Positions 31,374-37,616 of a DNA stretch of 37,616 bases are shown here, in pieces. Source of the DNA: Pelotomaculum isophthalicicum JI (GTDB lineage: Bacteria; Bacillota; Desulfotomaculia; Desulfotomaculales; Pelotomaculaceae); assembly GCF_029478095.1 (NCBI RefSeq), contig NZ_JAKOAV010000033.1, forward strand, positions 1 through 37,616, written 5' to 3'. Numbering within the stretch: the stretch's first letter is position 1; each line of letters starts with the position of its first letter. A program made the translations under genes and the position numbers. The notes under the pieces are model-generated. The model worked only from the letters and a program-made list of their open reading frames with translations. It was not told where the DNA came from and made no database searches.

Positions 31374-32741
31374 TTATTTGTTTAACATCTTGAAAATTAG
31401 TTTTGAAAGTATAGCAAGAACTACCGCGATACCAAGAGTTGCCAACATGCTCATGCTATGGAACAAGTACCATAAAAGAAGGTAACCCGTGGATACCACT
31501 ATGGACGTCAGCATTAGCGGAAAAGCGATCTTCATATAATTAACAAAGCTGATATGCAGCCCTTCTTTTTCGGCTATACCCAAAACGACAACATTTGCCG
31601 AGGCGCCTATGGCTGTTCCATTGCCGCCAAGGCAGGCGCCCAACGACAGCGACCACCACAGCAGGTTTAAGTCCGCGATACCTCCCAAACGGCCCATGTC
31701 TTGAATGAGCGGGATCATTGTAGCAACAAAAGGAATGTTGTCAACAAAGGCCGAGGCTATGGCGGACAGCCAAAGAATCAGCATAGCGGTGGGCACCATG
31801 ATGCCACCTGTTACATCCAGTGACCATTTAGCCATTGCTTCAATTACTCCTACCTTCTCTAAAGCCCCAACCACTACGAATAGGCCAACAAAGAAAAAGA
31901 TAACAGGCCACTCCACCGCATATAAGGCATGCTCCGGGTCACTCATTGTAACCAGAAGCAATAAGCTGGCGCCTGACAGGGCTATAACTGATGATTCAAG
32001 GTGTACATATTGGTGCAAGACAAAACCTAGAACGGTTAGGAAAAGTACAATCAGACATTTATTTAAAAGCTTTTGATCCTTTATCTCATCCTTTTCATTA
32101 ATTTCCATAATATTATCTTTGAGTTCAGGTCTAGCCACCAGTTGTCTTCTATATATGATCTGAATAAAGAAAATGGTCAAAATATATATAACAATTATTA
32201 CAGGGGTCAGGTTAAAGACAAAGTCCATAAAGCCGAGACCAGTGGCGCTACCAATCATGATGTTCGGCGGGTCGCCAATTAAAGTGGCTGTGCCCCCAAT
32301 ATTGGAGGCGATGATTTCAGAAATCAAGAACGGCAATGGGTTAAGTTCAAGCTGCCTCGCTATGGCAAAGGTAACAGGCACAATTAATAGCACAGTGGTA
32401 ACATTGTCTAAAAACGCGGATAAGATAGCTGTTATCAAAGACAGGGCGGCGATAATTTTGATCGGTTCCCCTCTTGAACTTTTGGCTGCCTTAATTGCCA
32501 AATATTCAAAAATACCGGTTTGCTTGGTGATACCCACAATGATCATCATACCCACCAGCAAGCCAATGGTGTTAAAATCAATAGCTTCAACAATTTGTTC
32601 CAGACCTAATATTTTTGTTAAAGCCATTAAACTGGCTCCTACCAAGGCAACCACAGTGCGATGAATTTTTTCTGTAACTATTACCGCGTATGTAATTAAA
32701 AAAATTGCCGTAGCAAAAATGACCTGACTACTTTCCGACAA
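31374..32741 (-). CDS. ArsB/NhaD-family ion transporter
   Basis: 455 residues from TTG 32741 (SD GGGAGG). Twelve or so membrane helices with the family's repeated motifs: AIDFNTIGLLVGMMIIVGI, AFLDNVTTVLLIVPV, ASNIGGTATLIGDPPNIMIG, and in the second half ASAFVDNIPFVATMIPL and CLGGNGTAIGASANVVVLG. Members move arsenite, Na+/H+ or organic anions; the substrate here is not evident. It lies behind a c-di-GMP-type riboswitch with its own promoter, an unusual setting for this family. Confidence 0.85.
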   Translation of the reverse strand: MSESSQVIFATAIFLITYAVIVTEKIHRTVVALVGASLMALTKILGLEQIVEAIDFNTIGLLVGMMIIVGITKQTGIFEYLAIKAAKSSRGEPIKIIAALSLITAILSAFLDNVTTVLLIVPVTFAIARQLELNPLPFLISEIIASNIGGTATLIGDPPNIMIGSATGLGFMDFVFNLTPVIIVIYILTIFFIQIIYRRQLVARPELKDNIMEINEKDEIKDQKLLNKCLIVLFLTVLGFVLHQYVHLESSVIALSGASLLLLVTMSDPEHALYAVEWPVIFFFVGLFVVVGALEKVGVIEAMAKWSLDVTGGIMVPTAMLILWLSAIASAFVDNIPFVATMIPLIQDMGRLGGIADLNLLWWSLSLGACLGGNGTAIGASANVVVLGIAEKEGLHISFVNYMKIAFPLMLTSIVVSTGYLLLWYLFHSMSMLATLGIAVVLAILSKLIFKMLNK

Positions 32742-32848
32742 GATCTAACCTCCCTTTCACATATCAATACATCTGAAATATTAAGTTTTATCTTCACCTC
32801 CAGGTAAAATTTATATAATTTAACACAATCCTAAAGAAACGCAATAAA

Positions 32849-32886
32849 AAAGAGGTGGGAACAGTCATATAAGACTATACCCACTC
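32849..32886 (-). terminator. terminator of the c-di-GMP-type riboswitch
   Basis: On the minus strand GTGGG..ATAGTC pairs with GACTGTTCCCAC, followed by CTCTTTTTT. It lies between the aptamer and the transporter start (about 110 nt upstream), so it is an attenuator. Confidence 0.8.
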
Positions 32887-32896
32887 CAGTAAAGTC

Positions 32897-32998
32897 AATG
32901 TCCTTGTCGCCTGGCAATCATGGCATATATACCAGCTTTAGACCCATGGCTTAGCGTCCCCGGTTTTCACACGGGTTTGCCCAACACGATGTTACGAT
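32897..32998 (-). promoter_or_regulatory. c-di-GMP-I (GEMM-I) riboswitch upstream of ArsB/NhaD transporter
   Basis: The minus strand reads UGUUGGGCAAACCC, a hairpin with a GAAA apex, GGGGACGCUAAGCCAUGGGU, then CUAAAG and finally CAUGAUUGCCAGGCGACA. These match the GEMM-I blocks GGGCAAACC, GACGCAAAGCC, the CUAA tetraloop receptor and the GCCxGG 3' strand. P1 can form from UGUUG and CGACA. One deviation is GCUAAGC in place of GCAAAGC. Confidence 0.8.
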
Positions 32999-33011
32999 AT
33001 TATTTTTTTTT

Positions 33012-33040
33012 ATTATATATTTATTGCATGCATAGTACAA
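33012..33040 (-). promoter_or_regulatory. promoter of the c-di-GMP riboswitch-transporter unit
   Basis: Minus-strand -35 TTGTAC (33040-33035), 17 bp, -10 TATAAT (33017-33012). The transcript would begin a few bases before the aptamer. Confidence 0.7.
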
Positions 33041-33110
33041 TATTTTTTTCATGTTTGATGTCCCATCGTTATATATTACCTTGCTGATTTGCAGGTAGCC
33101 ATAATAATAT

Positions 33111-34889
33111 TTATTTAGCTATAACTCGATTCCGGCCGCTCTGTTTTGCTTCATAAAGAGCTGCGTCTGCCCGTTCAATCAACTCTTCGATGCGTTCGCC
33201 CTTTTTGAAGGAAGTCACACCCAGACTGCATGTTTGATGCCCCGCTCCGGGGAACACCGTTTGTTCAACCGCAGCCCTGATTTTTTCCGCCACGACCAGC
33301 GCGCCATCGAGCCCGGTTTCCGGCATGGCGATGAGGAATTCCTCTCCACCCCAGCGGCTCAACATATCCGGAGCGCGCACTTGCTTCTTGATGATCTTAA
33401 CGATGTTGACGAGGAACGCATCTCCGGCAATGTGCCTGTATGTGTCATTCACTTCCTTAAAAAAGTCTATGTCCAAAATAATGATTGAAAACTCTGAACC
33501 GTACCGTTCACACCGGTTCTTTTCACTGTTCAATAATTCGCAGGCCTTCACCCTGTTATAGGCCTGAGTCAAGAGATCTGTTTCAGCCAGCCGCCTAGTT
33601 TCTTTATTGGCTATTTCCAGTTCATCCGTGACCGCCCTAATGAAGTGGAGCAAACGGGAAATGAACCGGGAATGTTGGTAAGCAAAAAGATCCGCGTCCT
33701 CCTGAAACAGCGGCTTCCTATGCCCATTTTGGATTTGCGCGGCTTTCCCGCCGTAATTGCGCTCTTTCATGCCTACCGCCACCATAGTGTAATTGAGATG
33801 ATTGATGCTGTTCGGGCTGCTGTTTATTTCTCCATGTGTATAGAATCCGGATGTCGGTGCAATATTTTCAAATGGTTTTGTCTCTAACTCCACATCGTTA
33901 TGCAAGAAAGCTCGCCTGGCGGCACAGCTATAAAGGAAAATAGATTCAGGCTCGAAGGCTGCCAGCAGGCTTTGCACTGCAGCAGCCTGTTCAATAATTG
34001 TGTTTGGATCGCCGTAACCGAAGAGAACTGTTTCACCCTTCTTTAAATCAGCAAGGAATAAGATAGCATTTTCCTCGTTGACTGCCATAGCGGGCCTGGC
34101 GTACTGCCTGCCATCTCTTTTTACCATCAATGGAAACACTATGGCGTTATGCTGGAAGCTCTTATCATTTTGAATATCCAGATATCGCCGATATATTTTG
34201 AAGGCAGGTTGACCGTCGATTTTTTTCACCCAATAGCCGTTCACTTCCGTGATAACCATTTCCTTACCTAACGGATGCCAGCCAAGATAGTTATGTGTTT
34301 CAATCTTAATCCCATCTCCCAGAAAAGCAACCGCGACCACACCCTTAAAGGTGTGCCGGGAGTTGCAGAAAATCAGGGCTTTCATTTCTGATACCGGTGA
34401 TGAATACTCGCCTGCGCCACCGCCGAAAACAGGATAGGCGACTTGAGCATCGGCAAAGCCTGTTAAAAAATCTGACACGTCCATCGTTGTAGTTGTCGTC
34501 AGCAACAACACACCCGCTATTTTCGCGCACGTGTTTTCAATATCGGCGCGTAAAGTTTTCCCCAAATCAACTTCTCCGCCGGTTGCGGCGTCCAATATAA
34601 AGGCTTTTACGGTTGTTTCTTTAAAAAACGTTATTGAAATGACCGTAGAGTTAGTGAATAGCTGGCCGTTAGCAATCTCTCCCGAGGTAGAAGCGCCGAC
34701 GATAATCGCCCCCGGCAAATTTTCGTGCAAAATGGTTTCAATGTTCTTAACCCATTGCGGATTTGCTTTTGAGGTGAAGACTTGAATAAAAATTGCAGAG
34801 GCATTTTTCGCTAGTGTTTTTATCTTACCGGTATTTACCAAGCCTTTCAAAACATCTAAAGTTCGTATTACAAGTATCCTGGTGATCAT
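33111..34889 (-). CDS. FIST domain-GGDEF diguanylate cyclase
   Basis: 592 residues from ATG 34889 with SD GGAGG; the frame runs on to 34958 but that part is aptamer. Residues about 15-200 are a FIST_N sensory domain (GAIIVGASTSGEIANG, FLTGFADAQ, PVFGGGAGEY) and about 210-370 FIST_C (GWHPLGKEMVITEVNG). A helical linker leads to GGDEF (about 430-590): DLLTQAYNRV, LDIDFFKEVNDTYRH, and the active site RWGGEEF. An I-site, RAPD, sits five residues before GGEEF, so product inhibition is expected. The usual YGHxxGD reads YRHIAGD. No membrane segment, so a cytoplasmic sensor cyclase is predicted. Confidence 0.9.
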   Translation of the reverse strand: MITRILVIRTLDVLKGLVNTGKIKTLAKNASAIFIQVFTSKANPQWVKNIETILHENLPGAIIVGASTSGEIANGQLFTNSTVISITFFKETTVKAFILDAATGGEVDLGKTLRADIENTCAKIAGVLLLTTTTTMDVSDFLTGFADAQVAYPVFGGGAGEYSSPVSEMKALIFCNSRHTFKGVVAVAFLGDGIKIETHNYLGWHPLGKEMVITEVNGYWVKKIDGQPAFKIYRRYLDIQNDKSFQHNAIVFPLMVKRDGRQYARPAMAVNEENAILFLADLKKGETVLFGYGDPNTIIEQAAAVQSLLAAFEPESIFLYSCAARRAFLHNDVELETKPFENIAPTSGFYTHGEINSSPNSINHLNYTMVAVGMKERNYGGKAAQIQNGHRKPLFQEDADLFAYQHSRFISRLLHFIRAVTDELEIANKETRRLAETDLLTQAYNRVKACELLNSEKNRCERYGSEFSIIILDIDFFKEVNDTYRHIAGDAFLVNIVKIIKKQVRAPDMLSRWGGEEFLIAMPETGLDGALVVAEKIRAAVEQTVFPGAGHQTCSLGVTSFKKGERIEELIERADAALYEAKQSGRNRVIAK

Positions 34890-34968
34890 ATGTGCCTCCG
34901 CTACAACGATGATTAAAACTCGTGGCTTTGCGTAGTATCCTTTCAGGTAGTTTGCCAAATATTTAATT
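34883..34968 (-). promoter_or_regulatory. c-di-GMP-I (GEMM-I)-like riboswitch overlapping the start of the FIST-GGDEF gene
   Basis: The minus strand reads UUUGGCAAACUACC, UGAAAGGAUA, CUACGCAAAGCCACGAG, UUUUAAUC, AUCGUUGUAGCGGAGG. The GGCAAAC and ACGCAAAGCCACG blocks and the GAAA hairpin match GEMM-I; the receptor arm is more diverged. P1 can pair AUAUUUG with CACAUAU (one mismatch). The latter includes the AUG start region and lies next to the GGAGG SD, so ligand binding should hide the start. There is no terminator, consistent with translational control. Confidence 0.7.
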
Positions 34969-35359
34969 AGTGTGATGGATTAAAATCCCATGTTGCAATA
35001 TTCTTTATTTTTTGATTATATTAGACTTTAGTCCTATAGTTCAATAGGACTAAAGTCCTTTTGGCGAAACTGGGGAAACTTGGAGCGAATGTATTATTAG
35101 TATGTTGTAGCTGTTCCAACTTGGATTTTGAGTAGAGAAATCATAAATATTTACAGGTAAAAAAGATTATAATTATGAAATAGGTTATGGGGTGTCTGCG
35201 GATTTAAAGAAAGCTTCCAGAGCTGATTTGGACAGGATGTTTGAATCTGGGAATTTTTTAGAAAAATATTAGGAAGCAGTGAGTTTTGTTTATCTCATCC
35301 TTCGTAACGGGGGTTATGGGGGTCGCGCATTAGCGATACGATTGCCGCGATGGTAATTT
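34969..35359. other. intergenic region with a palindrome and possible gene remnant
   Basis: Nearly 400 bp. It holds the inverted repeat at 35022-35059 and, on the plus strand around 35185-35271, a short open stretch GYGVSADLKKASRADLDRM ending at a stop, with no start or SD. Probably a decayed gene fragment. No other gene is seen. Confidence 0.35.
35022..35059. repeat. inverted repeat (AGACTTTAGTCCTAT / ATAGGACTAAAGTCC)
   Basis: A stem of about 14 bp with a short AGTTCA loop, itself made of the palindrome GGACTTTAGTCC, followed by TTTT on the plus strand. It could be a terminator or a dispersed palindromic element. Confidence 0.7.
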
Positions 35360-36568
35360 TTATAGATAATTCTGGATAACAGTAAAGTAAGAAAGGGCAA
35401 TGAGAGTCAATAAAAGAGTTAATGGAAAACCCACTTTGAAATAGTCAAGGAATTTTATTTGAATTCCCTCATGCTTAGCAGTTTCAATAACTATAAGGTT
35501 AGCAACAGACCCTGTCACCGTAAGGTTGCCCGCTAGGGTACTGAAAACCCCCAGACCTATCCACCAGAAACTTACATCTGAAGGGATAAAAGACTTAAGT
35601 AACATTACAGCTGGAACATTACTAAATATATTGGAAAGCGCTATCGTTAAGATGGAAAAAACCCTAAAGCTCTTAAAGCTGAAGATTTCCATAATACGAT
35701 TCATAAGCCCACTTTGTTCCACACCGCCCATCACAACAAATAAACCAATAAACATAACTAATAAGTTAAAATCAATTCCAGCATAAATTTTATCGGGTTT
35801 AAGTCTCCGTGTTACCAGAAGGTATGCCGCCCCAAGACTGGCTATGATAGCTGGTTCCTTGCTGACAATAAAACCCGCCAGAATACCCAATGTTACTACT
35901 AGGCTTTTCCCCAACAGATATCGGTGGTAACCCTTTCTTAGGGGTTCACCGCCAGTCAAATCCCCTTCAAGAAGGTCTCTGTAAAACCAGCTTATTACTA
36001 AATAGTTGATTAATAGCCCTACTACCGCCAATGGAAATGCAATAACAATATAGGAGAAAAAAGATACATTTGATATGCTCCCGATTAGAATGTTTTGCGG
36101 ATTTCCCAGCAACGTTCCGGCGCTTCCGATATTGGAGGCTGTCGCCACTGCCATTAAGTAAGGTAAAGGAGGAATCTTCTCTTTTTTGCATATTATAATG
36201 ACGATGGGGGTTAAAATCAGGCAAACTATGTCATTAATAAAAAATGCGGATAATAGTCCGCTTGTAATAACTACCCCAAAAAGAAATCCCTTCCGGGTTT
36301 TTAAGTTCTTTATCAAGTAATTACCTATAAACCGGAAGAACCCAGCCGATTTGAGACTGGTAGTTACGATCATCATGGAAAAAAGCAGAATTATGGTCCT
36401 AAAGTCCACCGATTGAACGGCTTGGTTGAAAGTGAGTACCCCGGTGGCCATAATTAGTGCTCCGCCGATAATAGCGGCCCCAGCCCGATCAACCCGAAAG
36501 ATAGGAATTTTCCCTATTCCAAAGACTATCAAAGTTGCTACGAGAATTATTCCTGATACAATCATCAT
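35360..36568 (-). CDS. ArsB/NhaD (SLC13-like) anion transporter, second copy
   Basis: 402 residues from ATG 36568 (or 36565). Shorter than the transporter at 31374 but of the same superfamily: SVDFRTIILLFSMMIVTTSL, SAFFINDIVCLILTPIV, ASNIGSAGTLLGNPQNILIG, and in the second repeat SNIFSNVPAVMLL and NLTVTGSVANLIVIE. The LLGNPQNILIG loop is typical of the anion-permease branch. Substrate unknown. No riboswitch precedes it, and the SD is weak. Confidence 0.85.
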   Translation of the reverse strand: MMIVSGIILVATLIVFGIGKIPIFRVDRAGAAIIGGALIMATGVLTFNQAVQSVDFRTIILLFSMMIVTTSLKSAGFFRFIGNYLIKNLKTRKGFLFGVVITSGLLSAFFINDIVCLILTPIVIIICKKEKIPPLPYLMAVATASNIGSAGTLLGNPQNILIGSISNVSFFSYIVIAFPLAVVGLLINYLVISWFYRDLLEGDLTGGEPLRKGYHRYLLGKSLVVTLGILAGFIVSKEPAIIASLGAAYLLVTRRLKPDKIYAGIDFNLLVMFIGLFVVMGGVEQSGLMNRIMEIFSFKSFRVFSILTIALSNIFSNVPAVMLLKSFIPSDVSFWWIGLGVFSTLAGNLTVTGSVANLIVIETAKHEGIQIKFLDYFKVGFPLTLLLTLIALSYFTVIQNYL

Positions 36569-36639
36569 TCTGTCAGATTACCAGACTTTCTGTCTTGTTT
36601 CAATTAATATTCGTCGAAAATGGTTCCACAACTCCTAGC

Positions 36640-37596
36640 TTATATTAAGTATTTGCCGATTATGCGCTCAGTTGCACGGCCACCAAATAGTATTTTGCCA
36701 TCCAGGGTGATTAATTTCACAATATTAAACTCCATTCCTGTGTTCCCTTGCTCAATTGATGTACCAGTGCCATCCCAGAGCTTGTTTTTAATCATATAAT
36801 AGCCAAATGCGCTGTTGCCTGATCCAGTGGCGGGGTCCTCCAAATATCCGAATCGGGGAGCAAAAACCCTGGTGTGAGCTATATTTTGTGTGCTTTGTAC
36901 CTCTTTGGTAAATATCAGAATAATATCAATGTCATGGTCTAAACAAAAATTTTTAAGTTGTTGTTCATGCGGATAAACATTAACTTCATCTTTAAGTGCA
37001 GTAAGAGGCACGATTAATGTTCTTAATCCGGCATCTATTATATCTATCGGATACTGATTGCAAATCTGTTCCGATCTCAATTTCAAATTTTGTGCTATAA
37101 TTTCTGATGGTAGATCTGTGCCAATATGTTTAGGTTCGGGAGCGGTGATAAATACCGCATCCTGTTCGGAAATCCGGTTATAAACTATCAGGTTACCCTT
37201 ATTATTTGTTTCTATAACTAGCTCGCTTTTTTCCATTAATTCAGCGATGCTCTTAATAAGGCTGTACATGCATGCAATAGTGCCATGCCCGCAGAAATCT
37301 ACTTCACATTCGGACGAATAATAAATCAATTTATAGTCAGCAGACGAAGATTCGCTGCAGTATATAACTTCTGAAACAAAGCCCTTGTGCTGTCTGGCGA
37401 TTGCCAGCATCTGATCTGTACTCAGAGTTTGACCGTTTCCCAAATAAATGCATGCCGCTGGATTGCCCAGCGACTTTTCCGATGTAAAATGTTGCCGCTC
37501 AGTTTCCCTATCGGGAAATGAATAGTTTTTTCTTGCCAAAGGGGGCGGTAATCTGAGACAATAATTGACGTGTGCAGCCGGAGGTTGCGCCGACAA
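36640..37596 (-). CDS. PhzF-family isomerase-like protein, N-terminus uncertain
   Basis: 318 residues in the open frame from TTG 37596. PhzF-fold motifs: LGNPAACIYL, the catalytic Glu region GFVSEVIYC, DFCGHGTIACMYSL and DPATGSGNSAFGYYM. Family members catalyse proton shifts (isomerase/epimerase type); the substrate is unknown here. The first 36 residues (MSAQPPAAHVNYCL...) do not look like PhzF, whose usual opening strand (xxxVDAFT before GNPAA) is replaced by ERQHFTSEKS. The true start may be downstream at a non-standard codon, or the 5' end was altered by rearrangement. Another frame is open over the same stretch. Confidence 0.75.
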   Translation of the reverse strand: MSAQPPAAHVNYCLRLPPPLARKNYSFPDRETERQHFTSEKSLGNPAACIYLGNGQTLSTDQMLAIARQHKGFVSEVIYCSESSSADYKLIYYSSECEVDFCGHGTIACMYSLIKSIAELMEKSELVIETNNKGNLIVYNRISEQDAVFITAPEPKHIGTDLPSEIIAQNLKLRSEQICNQYPIDIIDAGLRTLIVPLTALKDEVNVYPHEQQLKNFCLDHDIDIILIFTKEVQSTQNIAHTRVFAPRFGYLEDPATGSGNSAFGYYMIKNKLWDGTGTSIEQGNTGMEFNIVKLITLDGKILFGGRATERIIGKYLI

Positions 37597-37616
37597 TCAT
37601 TATGTCAGGAGCAGCG
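37508..37616 (-). CDS. partial ORF entering from the right edge (possible 3' end of next gene)
   Basis: On the minus strand a frame open from the window edge reads AAPDIMIVGATSGCTRQLL to a TAG at 37508. It overlaps the atypical N-terminal extension of the PhzF-like frame. It may be the 3' end of the neighbouring gene; too short to identify. Confidence 0.25.
   Translation of the reverse strand, partial: AAPDIMIVGATSGCTRQLLSQITAPFGKKKLFISR

Noticed and set aside
34890-34958. N-terminal extension of the FIST-GGDEF protein
   Set aside because: It translates the aptamer; ATG 34889 follows a GGAGG SD and begins the domain.
14-37600. CRISPR arrays, tRNA or rRNA genes
   Set aside because: No regularly spaced short repeats and no tRNA-like cloverleaf or rRNA sequence were noticed; repeats seen are riboswitches, coding repeats or palindromes.

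Overview
The window looks like a chromosome segment of an anaerobic, spore-former-type Firmicute of the Peptococcaceae (Pelotomaculum/Desulfotomaculum-like). The clues are a membrane HdrD-type iron-sulfur reductase of the kind used by syntrophs, an ECF transporter, SLH surface proteins, GTG/TTG starts with strong Shine-Dalgarno sites, and many cis-regulatory RNAs. The species is an inference; no rRNA or marker gene is present.

The first two thirds (about 1-25,950) is dominated by molybdenum/tungsten themes. Seven complete copies and one degenerate copy of a structured RNA occur. In each complete copy a CUCCGAGCC-like 5' strand pairs with a distal GGAG, a stem carries a CCUAA/AUGG tetraloop-receptor-like loop, a hairpin usually has a GAAA loop, and an intrinsic terminator follows. 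I read them as the molybdenum/tungsten-cofactor (Moco) riboswitch class. They precede a TrmO-FmdE fusion gene (443), an operon of HdrD-like reductase, Cys-rich protein and ECF transporter (3237-9127, tandem switches), a secreted FN3 protein (11069, tandem), a roughly 1960-residue SLH/SBBP/FN3 surface protein (12957), and a second Cys-rich gene (21585, tandem). Nearby lie a molybdenum-storage-protein (MosA/MosB) homologue with a small acidic-tailed partner and a MOT1-type molybdate transporter that appears to start at an AUA codon. A TnpB element with a probable omega-RNA lies at 1292-2790, and a HicBA toxin-antitoxin pair at 19042-19490.

From about 26 kb to the end genes are mostly on the minus strand: enoyl-CoA hydratase, a secreted tandem-Ig protein, a DedA-type membrane protein, a nucleoside kinase (plus strand), two ArsB/NhaD-type transporters and a PhzF-like protein. 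Between the transporters lies a FIST-GGDEF diguanylate cyclase. A GEMM-I (c-di-GMP-I) type aptamer overlaps its translation start, and a second one, with its own promoter and terminator, precedes one transporter. This looks like a local c-di-GMP feedback circuit.

The surface proteins share an Ig-like (Big_5/SbsA-type) module, which also occurs in the membrane-anchored protein after the ECF operon and in a LysM protein. The working picture is that cofactor-sensing leaders control surface-layer, transport and redox genes together, next to molybdate uptake and storage genes, while a second, c-di-GMP-sensing unit controls an anion transporter.
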